Positions 1-8,676 are shown, counted from the stretch's first letter. The stretch is 64,000 nt of DNA from Lachnospiraceae bacterium NC2004 (GCA_000621905.1 JHXB01000012.1:1-64000), one strand, 5' to 3'. Notes: generated from the sequence alone by a model not told the origin. Numbers and translations: made by a program.

Positions 1-234
1 CTGTTGGATATCCCTTCAGAGAAAGAAGTTAAATATCTGTTGGAGATATTTGAAAAACGATATGATACATGGCCAACAATCTTCTGTACTCAATACAAAC
101 AGACTGAATGGCATCCTCGCTTAGGTGGAGGTGTAATAGCTGATGCTATCATGGATCGAATCGTACATAATTCAGAAACTATTAATTCTGGTACAGCAAA
201 TATGAGAGAGCTCCTATCTAAGCACTCACTATAG
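1..234 (+). CDS. istB: IS21-family IstB-like ATPase, C-terminal fragment (cut by window edge)
   Basis: The reading frame is open from base 1 and stops at 232-234, so about the last 77 codons of a gene that begins outside the window are visible. The residues around TIFCTQYKQTEWHPRLGG, followed by ADAIMDRIVHNSETI, match the end of IstB, the AAA+ helper ATPase of IS21-type transposases, which loads the IstA transposase on target DNA. The Walker motifs would lie upstream. The TTG at base 4 is internal, not a real start. Whether the element is intact cannot be judged from here. The family call rests on recognising this C-terminal signature. Confidence 0.75.
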   Translation: MLDIPSEKEVKYLLEIFEKRYDTWPTIFCTQYKQTEWHPRLGGGVIADAIMDRIVHNSETINSGTANMRELLSKHSL

Positions 235-330
235 TACCGGTACGCTATTTCGGATTAGCGGTATCATTGTCATGGACTCGCGGTACCGCTCGTCCGGATA
301 GGCGGTCTTACGACCGCGGAATATTCATTG
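235..330. mobile_element. Probable right end of the IS21-type element
   Basis: Directly after the istB stop, the sequence is much more GC-rich than its surroundings and full of short palindromes, for example GCGGTC at 302-307 pairing with GACCGC at 312-317, and repeated GGTACCG-like words. This is typical of the non-coding end of an insertion sequence. The other end is outside the window, so the terminal inverted repeat and target duplication cannot be defined and the right limit is approximate. Confidence 0.4.
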
Positions 331-367
331 AAAAAATGTATATTCAGGAATTGAACGGTTAATTTAT

Positions 368-410
368 GGAATTAAGCGTATGAAACTAATGCGCTAAACC
401 GCTTAATTCC
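368..410. terminator. Inverted repeat, terminator-like
   Basis: GGAATTAAGCG at 368-378 pairs perfectly with CGCTTAATTCC at 400-410, with a 21-nt loop, followed by TTATTTAT. It could end transcription leaving the insertion sequence. The loop is long for a classical terminator, so the call is tentative. Confidence 0.4.
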
Positions 411-528
411 TTATTTATACCATTTAAAACTAATTTGGTAATGATTTGATAAATTGTGATAGTATGTGTGTGTAAGATTGTTGCGAAAATGAATAAGAGT
501 TTATTGCAGTAATTTTCAAAATATAGTT

Positions 529-595
529 CTGACGACACAGTTTTCTCACTAAGAAAGATTATATTAATCTTATCTTAATGTTGCTGTGTCATCAG
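529..595 (+). promoter_or_regulatory. Structured 5' region upstream of the LRR protein gene
   Basis: CTGACGACACAG at 529-540 can pair with CTGTGTCATCAG at 584-595 with one mismatch. Inside, AAGATTA at 555-561 pairs with TAATCTT at 565-571, giving a nested two-hairpin structure about 35 nt before the start codon of the next gene. It may be a 5' UTR element. The rest of 411-628 is AT-rich with no recognised gene. Confidence 0.35.
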
Positions 596-630
596 TGATT
601 ATTTACTTGTAAGTTAGGAGGATATTTGTT

Positions 631-1749
631 ATGAGTAAAACGTATAAGAAATTGGCAACTATATTGTGTTCATCTTTTATTTTGCTGACATTAATGATGT
701 GCTTTTGTAGTGTTGATGCTTCGGCGGCGGTTAAAACTAAGCTTAAGAATGGTACTTACACGGTTAGTGGTAAGGGTGCTATGAAGAAGTCACAGATACC
801 GTCAAAATCTAAGAAATTGAAGATTAAGAAAATTGTTATTAAAAGCGGAGTTAAATCAATTCCTGCAAGAGCTTTTGCGGAATGTGAGTATTTAGAGAGT
901 GTTAAGATACCTAAGACTATGACCAAGATTCCTAATTACGCGTTTGGATGGTGTCCTAATTTAGGAAGCGTAAATTTTCATGATAAGCTAACGGCTATAG
1001 GAACAATGGCATTTTACGGAAGTTATTTTGAGGATGAGTGTTTTAGTTTTCCTGACAGCTTGGTAAGTATAGGAGATCAGGCATTTGCAGGTTCAAGAGC
1101 ACTCGAATTTAAATTAAGCCCTAATACCAAAAAGATTGGACCTGAAGCATTTGACGCGAATTTAGCCGGTGAAAAGGTTAAGGTTATATTGCCGGGCGAT
1201 TTTGTATTTTCAGGTGGCAGTGAGGAGTTGTCTGAAACGCTTGTAGCAGAAACTGTTGAGTTTAATACTCCTGTGACAGATATTAATACATTTAATGTTA
1301 TCAGAGCTCGTAATATTATAGTTAGCGATTCTGATGAGAATTATGCATCTATTGACGGAGTTGTATATTCTAAGGACAAAAAGACTATAATCAGAGTTCC
1401 AAGCAATCGATATATGCTTACTGTTGCTGAGGGGTGTGAGACATTTCCTTTATCAGCTGTTACTTATACTAACAAGTCAGGTAATGATGGCGATGATGGT
1501 ATATATGGTTCGTATGAATCATCTCCGCTTGTTTGTAAGTATTTATCTAAGATTACACTTCCTGAAAGCTTGAATAAAGTTACAATTGATGAAAATGCTG
1601 TAAAAGAGAGTGAATGGTCTAAAATCATACCTAAGTGGATGGAAAGAAAGTATGAGGTTCATATTCTATCGAAGTCGCTTTCTGACACTGATCTTGATAA
1701 TCTTGCAAAAGGTCTTAACACGGATAAAAGTAGATTCTTATATAATTAA
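631..1749 (+). CDS. Secreted BspA-like leucine-rich-repeat protein
   Basis: A 372-aa protein with a signal peptide (basic start, hydrophobic stretch to about residue 30, ASA-like cleavage region). It is followed by BspA/LRR_5-type repeats, with units such as VKSIPARAFAECEYLESVKI and LVSIGDQAFAGSRALEFKL at roughly residues 60-180, each carrying the I-x-x-x-A-F core. The C-terminal half is less clearly repetitive. Such proteins are surface or secreted adhesin-like proteins in gut and rumen bacteria; the ligand is unknown. AGGAGG stands 8 nt before the ATG. It is a single gene, closed by a bidirectional terminator. The family is well supported; no specific function can be assigned. Confidence 0.8.
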   Translation: MSKTYKKLATILCSSFILLTLMMCFCSVDASAAVKTKLKNGTYTVSGKGAMKKSQIPSKSKKLKIKKIVIKSGVKSIPARAFAECEYLESVKIPKTMTKIPNYAFGWCPNLGSVNFHDKLTAIGTMAFYGSYFEDECFSFPDSLVSIGDQAFAGSRALEFKLSPNTKKIGPEAFDANLAGEKVKVILPGDFVFSGGSEELSETLVAETVEFNTPVTDINTFNVIRARNIIVSDSDENYASIDGVVYSKDKKTIIRVPSNRYMLTVAEGCETFPLSAVTYTNKSGNDGDDGIYGSYESSPLVCKYLSKITLPESLNKVTIDENAVKESEWSKIIPKWMERKYEVHILSKSLSDTDLDNLAKGLNTDKSRFLYN

Positions 1750-1779
1750 TTCACATGTTGATAGTTAACATGAAATAAC

Positions 1780-1806
1780 AAAGCTCGGGCGATAAGCCCG
1801 AGCTTT
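1780..1806. terminator. Bidirectional Rho-independent terminator
   Basis: AAAGCTCGGGC at 1780-1790 and GCCCGAGCTTT at 1796-1806 form an 11-bp perfect stem with a GATAA loop, between two convergent genes. The flanking A and T runs make it usable from both sides. Confidence 0.9.
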
Positions 1807-1823
1807 AGTGTTGTTCATATTAA

Positions 1824-2696
1824 TTATTCTTGTTTGATCTTCTCAATCGCGGATGTGCTCTTGATGTGGCGTCCCAAAATCTCTGATACATCAGATATAG
1901 TCATAAATGCCTGGATGTCATCCTGTTCTATGATGGTTCTGATTGTCGACAGCTCCATTCTTGTGATGACGCAATATAGAACAGTCTTCTCGCCAGATAT
2001 AAGTCCCTCACCCTTCATGAAGGTTACGGTTCGACCGAGTTCCTTGTAAATGTCATCAGCAATCCTTCTACCTTGTTCGGTAATAATCATGACAGCTTTG
2101 CCTTGATCTAAACCTGTGTTGATGTAGTCAACAACCTTAGAAGTGACAAAGTATGTAAGCAAGCTGTACAAAGCTCTGTCAAGTCCGAATAAAAGTCCTG
2201 CGGAAAGATAGATAACTATGTTAAACATAAGGACTATCTGCCCAACAGAAAGACTTGGCTTCTTTCTTGAAATCAGTATTGCAACTGATTCTGTGCCATC
2301 TAAACACCCACCGTTTCTAATAACAATACCAACACCAAGACCTAATATAACTCCGCCAAATACGGTTGCAAGTAATTTATCGTCGGTCACATCATATTCG
2401 AGATGTGAAAATCCCTGAATTGATACAGAGAAGAAAGCCATAGCCACAAGGGTTCTTACTAAGAAACCCTTGCCCATCTTCCTTGCTCCTATAATAACAA
2501 AAGGCATATTAAGTGCAAATGTCAGGATACCAAGAGGGATGTTAGCTAGCATATGAATGATAATACTTATACCGACCACGCCGCCGTCAAGTATCTGAAC
2601 CGGTACCAATATCTTCTCAACGGAAAATGCCGCAACAGCCGAGCCTAACAGCAACATTATGAACTGGATTATACGATCCTTGGTTGGCATTAACAT
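1824..2696 (-). CDS. YitT family membrane protein (DUF161/DUF2179)
   Basis: A 290-aa protein with about six hydrophobic segments in the first 200 residues, including the YitT signature around VPVQILDGGVVGISIIIH and the LGLGVGIVIRNGGCLDGTE region. A soluble C-terminal DUF2179 domain follows (about residues 205-285, beginning KAVMIITEQGRRIADDI). The transport or sensing role of YitT proteins is not settled. Two in-frame ATGs (2696 and 2690) lie 4 and 10 nt after GGAGG at 2701-2705, so the exact start is uncertain by two codons. It sits 13 nt downstream of the 79-aa gene and is probably the last gene of the deoD operon. Confidence 0.88.
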   Translation of the reverse strand: MLMPTKDRIIQFIMLLLGSAVAAFSVEKILVPVQILDGGVVGISIIIHMLANIPLGILTFALNMPFVIIGARKMGKGFLVRTLVAMAFFSVSIQGFSHLEYDVTDDKLLATVFGGVILGLGVGIVIRNGGCLDGTESVAILISRKKPSLSVGQIVLMFNIVIYLSAGLLFGLDRALYSLLTYFVTSKVVDYINTGLDQGKAVMIITEQGRRIADDIYKELGRTVTFMKGEGLISGEKTVLYCVITRMELSTIRTIIEQDDIQAFMTISDVSEILGRHIKSTSAIEKIKQE

Positions 2697-2709
2697 AAAC
2701 CTCCGATTG

Positions 2710-2949
2710 TTATTTAGCTACTTTCTTGAGCTTGCCTTCTTTCCATTCCATAGAGTTAAAACACTCCTTGAAGCAGTCAAAATCTACAGTGATAAAATAA
2801 GGAGAAACGTAGGTTACGAAACCACCTCTGTATCCCTTGCCTGTCTCGCCATAGTTAGCGTGAAGTAAAGCAGATACCTCGTCGCCAACGTTGAAGTATT
2901 CACTCATGTTAATAAAAGAATTAGATGTGTATTGTGATTGTTGTGCCAT
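2710..2949 (-). CDS. Conserved-looking small protein, 79 aa, unknown function
   Basis: A small soluble protein without a signal peptide or membrane segment. The core NVGDEVSALLHANYGETGKG followed by a Val/Tyr/Phe-rich stretch suggests a small beta-barrel, but this is only an impression. An AAAGGAG box sits about 8 nt before the ATG. It lies 55 nt downstream of deoD and 13 nt upstream of the YitT gene on the same strand, so it is probably co-transcribed. I do not recognise the family. Confidence 0.7.
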   Translation of the reverse strand: MAQQSQYTSNSFINMSEYFNVGDEVSALLHANYGETGKGYRGGFVTYVSPYFITVDFDCFKECFNSMEWKEGKLKKVAK

Positions 2950-3004
2950 AATAAATATGCTCCTTTAATATAAATTTCAATAAAGTATTATATAACAAAT
3001 GCAA

Positions 3005-3718
3005 TCAAATAGCAATTGCAGTTTCTAAAGCGAGATTCATCATATCGGTAAATGTCTTCTCGCGCTCTTCACTCGAGGTCTGTTCGTGTGTAATCAGATG
3101 ATCGCTTACGGTAAGAATTGCAAGCGCTTTAGCACCTAATCCTGCTGCGGCGGTATAAAGGCCGGCAGCCTCCATCTCAACGCCTAAAACACCGTACTTG
3201 GCGTACATCGCCTCTAAACCTTCATCGTGACCGTAGAACTCATCTGTAGATAAGATAGGTCCAACATGAGTATGGTCTAAGAAACCAAGTTCATCAGCCT
3301 TCTTGTATGCCGTGTTAAGAAGATTGAAATCTGCGGTAGGACAGTAATCATATCCTAAAAATCTGGTCTTATTGATATTAGAAGTGGTATTGGCAGACAC
3401 TCCGAGAAGAATATCTCTTATGTTGACATCCTCACGTATTGCACCACATGTTCCAATCCTTATAACATTCTTGACGTCATATTCATTGATAAGCTCGGTT
3501 ACATAGATAAGAAATGACGGAATACCCATTCCCGAACCCTGAACGCTTATCTTATGACCCTTGTATGTGCCGGTGTAACCATACATGCCTCTGACTTCGT
3601 TGTAGCAAGTTGCGCCTTCTAGGAAGTTCTCTGCAACGTATCTTGCTCTTAATGGGTCTCCGGGCATCAATACGGTCTCGGCTATATCACCTTTAGCTGC
3701 ATTAATGTGTGTACTCAT
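3005..3718 (-). CDS. deoD: Purine nucleoside phosphorylase, DeoD type
   Basis: A 237-aa protein of the hexameric trimer-like NP-I family that cleaves purine (deoxy)nucleosides with phosphate to give free base and (deoxy)ribose-1-phosphate. Visible signatures are the N-terminal [20 protein letters not shown] with the phosphate-binding GDPLRAR, the [10 protein letters not shown] motif, the VEMEAAGLY nucleoside-binding segment and the catalytic Asp in TVSDHL. The ATG at 3718 is preferred over an upstream in-frame GTG at 3730, because GAGGTG lies 10-11 nt before it and the protein then starts like other DeoD enzymes. It is the first gene of a probable three-gene minus-strand operon. Confidence 0.95.
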   Translation of the reverse strand: MSTHINAAKGDIAETVLMPGDPLRARYVAENFLEGATCYNEVRGMYGYTGTYKGHKISVQGSGMGIPSFLIYVTELINEYDVKNVIRIGTCGAIREDVNIRDILLGVSANTTSNINKTRFLGYDYCPTADFNLLNTAYKKADELGFLDHTHVGPILSTDEFYGHDEGLEAMYAKYGVLGVEMEAAGLYTAAAGLGAKALAILTVSDHLITHEQTSSEEREKTFTDMMNLALETAIAI

Positions 3719-3742
3719 AATGCTGTTCACCTCACTTTATAC

Positions 3743-3771
3743 TTGACATTAACCATATTATAGCATACAAT
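3743..3771 (+). promoter_or_regulatory. Sigma-A-type promoter for the 215-aa protein gene
   Basis: TTGACA at 3743-3748 and TACAAT at 3766-3771 with a 17-nt spacer, about 70 nt before the plus-strand start codon. On the opposite strand a TATAAT-like -10 (3757-3762) for deoD overlaps it, so the two divergent promoters share the same 30 bp. Confidence 0.7.
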
Positions 3772-3841
3772 TTAAGTGTAGGAAAGTCTAAGATTTTGCT
3801 ATGTTTTTAGGCATAGCGTACATACCAAGGAGGGTGATTTT

Positions 3842-4489
3842 ATGGCTGTTAGTTCAATTAATACCAGTTCTCAAGTCACTACACCTGTTAATACTAAGGA
3901 AGTTAAGGCTCCTGTCAAGGCAGAAGAGACCACTAAGGCTTCTGAAGCAGCAGTTGTATATGACAAGGTACCAACAGATGTCAAGTCAGGGAAGACTTAT
4001 ACTCCTAATACAGAGCTTGTCAACAAGCTTAAGGCAGATCAGATGGAGAGAGCTAACCAACTTCAGAGTTTAGTTTCTAAGATGTTTGAGAAGCAGGGTG
4101 CTGCTTATGGAACTGCTAATGTATTTACGAGTGAGTTTTGGAAGAACTTCAAGGATAGCGGCATGACTATCGATGAGGCTGCAGTTAAGCAGGCTCAAGA
4201 AGATGTATCAGAAGATGGATATTGGGGCGTTAAGCAGACTTCAGAGAGAATGCTTGATTTTGCCAAGGCATTAACCGGTGGAGATCCTAGCAAGATAGAC
4301 GAGATGGAGAAGGCATTTGAGAAGGGATATAAGGAGGCTACCAAGGCGTGGGGCGATGAATTACCTGATCTTAGCAAGCAGACATTTGATGCTGTTAAGA
4401 AGGGATTCCAGGCATGGAGAGAAGAGGCTGCAACCAATGCAGAGGCTGCAATTGCGTCAGGTAACCAGGCTTCAGTTACAACCGCTTAA
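3842..4489 (+). CDS. Conserved hypothetical protein, 215 aa
   Basis: A soluble protein of 215 aa without a signal peptide. The first 60 residues are Ser/Thr/Lys/Glu-rich and probably disordered. The rest (about 65-205) is predicted helical, with a distinctive segment containing TGGDPSKIDEMEKAFEKGYK and then TKAWGDELPDLSKQTFDAV. I recall similar proteins in Lachnospiraceae carrying the doubtful automatic name hydrogenase-4 component G; nothing here supports a hydrogenase role. It has its own promoter, an AAGGAGGG ribosome site 7 nt before the ATG, and its own terminator, so it is a monocistronic gene with strong expression signals. Confidence 0.75.
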   Translation: MAVSSINTSSQVTTPVNTKEVKAPVKAEETTKASEAAVVYDKVPTDVKSGKTYTPNTELVNKLKADQMERANQLQSLVSKMFEKQGAAYGTANVFTSEFWKNFKDSGMTIDEAAVKQAQEDVSEDGYWGVKQTSERMLDFAKALTGGDPSKIDEMEKAFEKGYKEATKAWGDELPDLSKQTFDAVKKGFQAWREEAATNAEAAIASGNQASVTTA

Positions 4490-4523
4490 GTTGGTTATTA
4501 ACTGATATTACCAAGTAGTTATT

Positions 4524-4555
4524 GGGAGTTGTTTTATAACAACTCCCATTATTTT
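4524..4555 (+). terminator. Rho-independent terminator
   Basis: GGGAGTTGTT at 4524-4533 and AACAACTCCC at 4538-4547 form a perfect 10-bp stem with a TTAT loop, followed by ATTATTTT. It closes the 215-aa protein gene just before the histidine kinase. Confidence 0.85.
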
Positions 4556-4571
4556 AAATGTGAGGGAATAT

Positions 4572-6812
4572 ATGATTTATTATTACATAGTTACAGCTTT
4601 GATTTCATTTGTAGAAATGATATTAATATTTAGAATGACAAGGAAGGCTAGATTTAGCGTTTCTTGTTTAATGATGAGCATTGTTGTGACTATATGTAAC
4701 TGTGGTTATCTTGCTATAGCCGCTTCCTCTAACACCGAGGAGGCACTTCTTGCTAATAAGATTACATACACAGGTGGAATGTTCCTTCCTTATTTCTTGA
4801 TGATTAATGTAGCTGAGTTAAGCAATATCAAGCTGCCTAAGCAATTCACGGCGATTGTGTTTATGTGTATCACGGTACTGTTGTATTTTATAATGACGGT
4901 TGGTAGCAATCAGTTATACTATAAATCAGCCACCATTGAAATGCACGACGGGGTGACATACCTCATCAAGGAATATGGTATAGTTCATGATTTCTATCTG
5001 GTTTACCTTTACAGCATGGGAGTTGCCGCACTTTATATAATCATATACGGTGCGATAAAGAAGAACAACAAGGTTTCAAGACGGACGGTATTAATGCTTA
5101 TGATAATGTGGACTGCGACTACATTTTCGTACACTATTGAGAGAATATTGGGGCTTAGGTTTGAGCTGGTTCCTATTTCTTACATAATATTTATTACTCT
5201 GCTTATTCTTATTTTTACGCGTGCGACTATGTACGACATGTCCGCTAACGTAACCAATGTTTATGAGAGGATGGAGAAGTACGGATATATTGCATTTGAC
5301 AGGAAGATGAGATATATGTCCAGCAATGCATTTGCCGAGAGACTATTTCCTGAACTCAATAAATGTAAGATTGATCAGACGATTAGGGATGCCGGAGATA
5401 TCTTAGGACACATAATAGACAAGATTGCAAATGAAGACTTTGAGGGTGAATATATAGATATCGACGATAGAATTATAGGACTTAAGATTGATTATCTGGT
5501 TACCGGAAACAGTGGGCGTAATAAAGGTTATTTGGTTGAATTTAATGATGAAACCGAGAGACAGGGATATATCAATCAGTTAAGTAAGACCAATGAGCAG
5601 CTTGAACTTAAGATGAAACAGGCTCATGAGCTTTCGCTTGAGGCTCAGGTTGCCAACAGAGCTAAGAGTGATTTCTTAGCAAGTATGTCTCACGAGATTA
5701 GAACGCCTATCAATGCCGTTATCGGTATGAATACCATGATTCTAAGAGAGAGTAAGGATGATCAGATTATAGAGTATGCCAAGGATATTGAGCACTCGGC
5801 TCAGATTCTTCTTCGTACAATAAACGATATTCTTGATTTCTCTAAGGTTGAATCGGGTAAGTTAGACATAGTCAATGACAGATATTGTCCTATGCATCTT
5901 ATTGACGATTGCTATAGGATGATTAACATTCGTGCTACGGACAAGGGGCTTAATTTAGTAATCGAGAATGATGCTAACATTCCAAAAGGTCTGATCGGTG
6001 ATGACACAAGAGTAAGGCAGATTATGATTAACTTGTTGACCAATGCAGTTAAGTATACAAGAGAAGGTCAGGTGAGGTTAAAGGTCGGTGGTGAGACAAG
6101 AGATCATAACACTTATGTGCTAAGGGTTGAAGTGTCTGATACCGGAATTGGTATTAAGCCTGAGAATATTGACAAGATATTTGATGATTTCAAGAGAGTT
6201 GACGATAAGAAGACCAAATCAATCGAAGGTACCGGACTTGGACTTTACATTTCCAAGCAGATTGCGGGACTTATGGATGGTAATATTACGGTTACCAGCA
6301 CATATGGCGAAGGTTCTACATTTGTCTTGGAAGTTCCGCAGACTATTGATAATCCGGCTCCGGTGGGTAAGTTTGATCCGGACAATATTCATCGCGAGGC
6401 GGAAGCAGATGTGTCGTATGATGCCGACTTGACTAAGCTTAACGGTAAGATCTTAGTTGTAGATGATGTTGAGATGAATTTAAGGGTTATGACAAGGCTA
6501 CTAAAAGACAGTGATTTGACAATTGATACCGCGCTCAGCGGTGCACAGTCGATTGAGATGGCCAAGGAGACCCAATATGACATAATCTTTATGGATCACA
6601 TGATGCCTGAGATGGACGGTATTGATACATTAAAAGCCATGAAGGCAATACCTGATTTTGCAAATGCAGACACCCCGGTTATTATGCTGACTGCCAATGC
6701 GATAAGCGGAGTGGAAGAAGAGTATTTAGGCGCAGGCTTTGACGGATATTTGGCCAAGCCTGTTAAGTTAAACTTATTACAGGATATTATTAATAAATAT
6801 ATAAAAGGGTAA
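4572..6812 (+). CDS. Membrane hybrid sensor histidine kinase with C-terminal receiver
   Basis: A 746-aa protein. Residues 1-220 hold about seven membrane helices (7TM-type sensor region), followed by a PAS-like segment (about 225-330) and a short coiled coil. Then come HisKA with the phospho-acceptor His374 in SHEIRTPINAVIG, and an HATPase_c domain with N box NLLTNAVKYT, DTGIGI and GTGLGL. A receiver domain from about residue 620 has ILVVDDVEMN, the phospho-acceptor Asp675 in IIFMDHMMPEMDG, and the Lys of LAKPV. The ATG at 4572 is chosen because GAGGG lies just before it; an in-frame GTG at 4560 would overlap that ribosome site. No dedicated response regulator is adjacent, so the output partner and stimulus are unknown. 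Confidence 0.92.
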   Translation: MIYYYIVTALISFVEMILIFRMTRKARFSVSCLMMSIVVTICNCGYLAIAASSNTEEALLANKITYTGGMFLPYFLMINVAELSNIKLPKQFTAIVFMCITVLLYFIMTVGSNQLYYKSATIEMHDGVTYLIKEYGIVHDFYLVYLYSMGVAALYIIIYGAIKKNNKVSRRTVLMLMIMWTATTFSYTIERILGLRFELVPISYIIFITLLILIFTRATMYDMSANVTNVYERMEKYGYIAFDRKMRYMSSNAFAERLFPELNKCKIDQTIRDAGDILGHIIDKIANEDFEGEYIDIDDRIIGLKIDYLVTGNSGRNKGYLVEFNDETERQGYINQLSKTNEQLELKMKQAHELSLEAQVANRAKSDFLASMSHEIRTPINAVIGMNTMILRESKDDQIIEYAKDIEHSAQILLRTINDILDFSKVESGKLDIVNDRYCPMHLIDDCYRMINIRATDKGLNLVIENDANIPKGLIGDDTRVRQIMINLLTNAVKYTREGQVRLKVGGETRDHNTYVLRVEVSDTGIGIKPENIDKIFDDFKRVDDKKTKSIEGTGLGLYISKQIAGLMDGNITVTSTYGEGSTFVLEVPQTIDNPAPVGKFDPDNIHREAEADVSYDADLTKLNGKILVVDDVEMNLRVMTRLLKDSDLTIDTALSGAQSIEMAKETQYDIIFMDHMMPEMDGIDTLKAMKAIPDFANADTPVIMLTANAISGVEEEYLGAGFDGYLAKPVKLNLLQDIINKYIKG

Positions 6813-6834
6813 TGCTTAAGATGCATTACCCTTT
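6804..6834. terminator. Bidirectional terminator overlapping both gene ends
   Basis: AAAGGGTAATGC at 6804-6815 pairs with GCATTACCCTTT at 6823-6834. The stem includes the stop region of the kinase gene and the last codons of the convergent minus-strand gene, so it is built into coding sequence. Confidence 0.85.
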
Positions 6835-8019
6835 ATTCTCTCTTTTATCCTTTTCTGCAAGCCATGTACTTAATCGTTCCTCGACTTTGTGATAATTATT
6901 CTCTAAGCGCTTTCGCTCTCTTGTGACATTTGCCTTGGTATCACTTATAGGCTTTAAGTCGTGTGAGAAAGCATATGACTTAAAGAAATCAAACTTTCTC
7001 TCAACAAAGTAATTGTCAAAATCTTTCTCGTAATATTTGCGATATCTATATATAAATACAACAAATGTTGTGATTCCGACTACAGAGAATATTCCTCCGA
7101 TATAAGGAACCCAGGACAGTGAAAATGTAAATACTATACAGGCTACAATAATCATGGCAGTGAGAATGGCAGCGGCTTTAGCTGCTTCGAACCTGTCATA
7201 GACTCTGTTGATATCTTCGGTTAATTTAAGTTCTTCCGCTTTCTTGTCATCTAATAACTTACAAAGATGTTCAAGCTCAAGGTTGTCGTCATGAATCCTC
7301 GTATTAAGCTGCTCGGATGTGAGGTACGAAGTGTTGTCCGTAAACATGTCATCCCTGTAATCCTTAGAGCCTATACCTTGCTTTCTTCCCGCTTCGTAAG
7401 GACTTATAGGTATCTCGACTCCAAGCTCAATCATCCTTCTCTTAATCTTGTCGAGTTCAAGAGTTCTGTCTATTATAAGTCTGTCAAGGTCGTCAACATC
7501 GGATTTGAGTCGTCTTATCTTTCCTTCGGTTATCTCTTTATCTTCTGCAAATGTTACTCCTAAACCTCTGTTTGTCATCTTCTTACGTCCAAATCTAAAG
7601 TGCTTGCTTAAACTGGGAAGAAGCTTGACTATGCTGACAAATAACAATACGCCAAATCCCAATAAAAGTAGAAAAGTAAAAAAGAATGCTACGCCTAATT
7701 GTGAGGCTGCATCACCTGACGTTAAAAGATCGGAAGTGTCGCTGACAGCGCTTGCATTGGCATCTTTATAGTCTTTATATGTATATATGATTGAGATGAT
7801 TAGAGCTATAAAAATAGACGCATATACAACTGTAAGCAACAATCTTACTCTTGTGATTGAACCTTCTAAGCCTCGCCTGAACGGCAACTGCTCAAGATGG
7901 AATTCTTCCTGATCAAGTTGAAACTTAATGTTGTCCTGCTCTTCCTTGAGGCTTCTAAGATCCGCAACAGTCATATTGTATTCAGCTTTAATACTGTTAG
8001 TTTCAAATGTGGACGCCAT
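6826..8019 (-). CDS. Coiled-coil membrane protein of unknown function, 397 aa
   Basis: The layout is symmetrical. A Glu/Gln-rich N-terminal coiled coil (about 15-50) precedes a pair of membrane helices (about 62-82 and 108-130). A cytoplasmic coiled coil follows (about 150-200, with LKSDVDDLDRLIIDRTLELD). After a linker comes a second coiled coil (about 235-275), another helix pair (about 285-330), and a charged helical C-terminus. No enzymatic motif is visible. AGGGGGG lies 7 nt before the ATG. It stands alone, convergent with the histidine kinase. I do not recognise the family; a scaffold role is only a guess. Confidence 0.75.
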   Translation of the reverse strand: MASTFETNSIKAEYNMTVADLRSLKEEQDNIKFQLDQEEFHLEQLPFRRGLEGSITRVRLLLTVVYASIFIALIISIIYTYKDYKDANASAVSDTSDLLTSGDAASQLGVAFFFTFLLLLGFGVLLFVSIVKLLPSLSKHFRFGRKKMTNRGLGVTFAEDKEITEGKIRRLKSDVDDLDRLIIDRTLELDKIKRRMIELGVEIPISPYEAGRKQGIGSKDYRDDMFTDNTSYLTSEQLNTRIHDDNLELEHLCKLLDDKKAEELKLTEDINRVYDRFEAAKAAAILTAMIIVACIVFTFSLSWVPYIGGIFSVVGITTFVVFIYRYRKYYEKDFDNYFVERKFDFFKSYAFSHDLKPISDTKANVTRERKRLENNYHKVEERLSTWLAEKDKRENKG

Positions 8020-8109
8020 AATACACCCCCCTTATGATTTAATTGATTATACCATGTTTAGAGACAATAATAAAGCAATGTCTTAAGTTTTAAGCATACC
8101 GAATAAACT

Positions 8110-8142
8110 GTCATGACTTCGCGAAGCGAAGAATCTTTTTTT
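8110..8142. repeat. Dispersed palindromic repeat, degenerate copy
   Basis: TCATGACTTCGCGAAGCGAA followed by GAATC and a T run is a divergent copy of the TCATTCTGAGCGAAGCGAAG family found at eight or more other sites in this window. Confidence 0.6.
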
Positions 8143-8239
8143 GTGTAATAACATAGTTTATTAAAGTATTGCTCATTTGTTGTATGAGATGATATATTGT
8201 GTAATAGAGAGCCGTTTTATAGCGGTAGTAGGTCGTGAT

Positions 8240-8365
8240 ATGAAAGTGTTATTAGGAGCGATTAATCCTGAGACATTTACCAATACTTACGGTGGTCAAA
8301 ATGCTGAGGCTCAAAAAGAGAAAAGACAGAACAAAAATAACGCAAAAAAACCTGCTAAAAAATAG
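8240..8365 (+). CDS. Possible small basic protein, 41 aa
   Basis: A short ORF whose last 20 residues are almost only Lys, Ala, Gln, Asn and Arg (ending KKPAKK). The ATG at 8240 has a weak GTAGG box 6 nt upstream; an in-frame TTG at 8177 would give 62 aa but lacks a ribosome site. No family is recognised. The basic tail resembles small nucleic-acid-binding proteins, but it could equally be chance in A-rich DNA. Confidence 0.3.
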   Translation: MKVLLGAINPETFTNTYGGQNAEAQKEKRQNKNNAKKPAKK

Positions 8366-8455
8366 TTAAAATTTTTGACGAAAAAACATCCTGAAAGCGC
8401 TGTAAAATCAAGGAGAATAATTATCGGAAAATAGAATAAAAAATGAATAATTTTC

Positions 8456-8484
8456 TTGCAATTTTTAAGCGCAAGGTGTATAAT
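8456..8484 (+). promoter_or_regulatory. Promoter of 6S RNA
   Basis: TTGCAA at 8456-8461 and TATAAT at 8479-8484 with a 17-nt spacer. The predicted start falls at about 8491, just at the 5' end of the 6S-like RNA. Confidence 0.8.
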
Positions 8485-8490
8485 AAAAAC

Positions 8491-8676
8491 ATCAAAAAGG
8501 TTTCCTGGAGTGTTCGATAATTTCTATCATTTTGAACCTACATTTACGTGAAATGGAATTCCTATATTGGTGTTCTAATATCAAGCCTCCATAGAGTGGA
8601 AGATAGCGGTTCACTTGCGGATGTCCACCTGGCTTTTGCTAGGGCGTCAAAAGATAGGAACCGGCACCTCGGGATA
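8491..8676 (+). ncRNA. ssrS: 6S RNA (SsrS), Firmicute type
   Basis: 6S RNA mimics an open promoter and binds sigma-70-type RNA polymerase holoenzyme. The 5' end around 8502-8513 (TTCCTGGAGTG) pairs with the 3' end around 8665-8675 (CACCTCGGGA) with one mismatch, closing a long rod. Between them lie GAACCTACATTTACGTGAAA and GAGTGGAAGATAGCGGTTCA-like segments that I recognise from clostridial 6S RNAs. It has its own consensus promoter and is followed by a strong terminator, with no ORF inside. Size (about 185 nt) and architecture fit. An Rfam 6S covariance search would settle it. Confidence 0.78.

Noticed and set aside
8177-8239. TTG-initiated extension of the small basic ORF
   Set aside because: No ribosome site before the TTG; only the later ATG has even a weak one.
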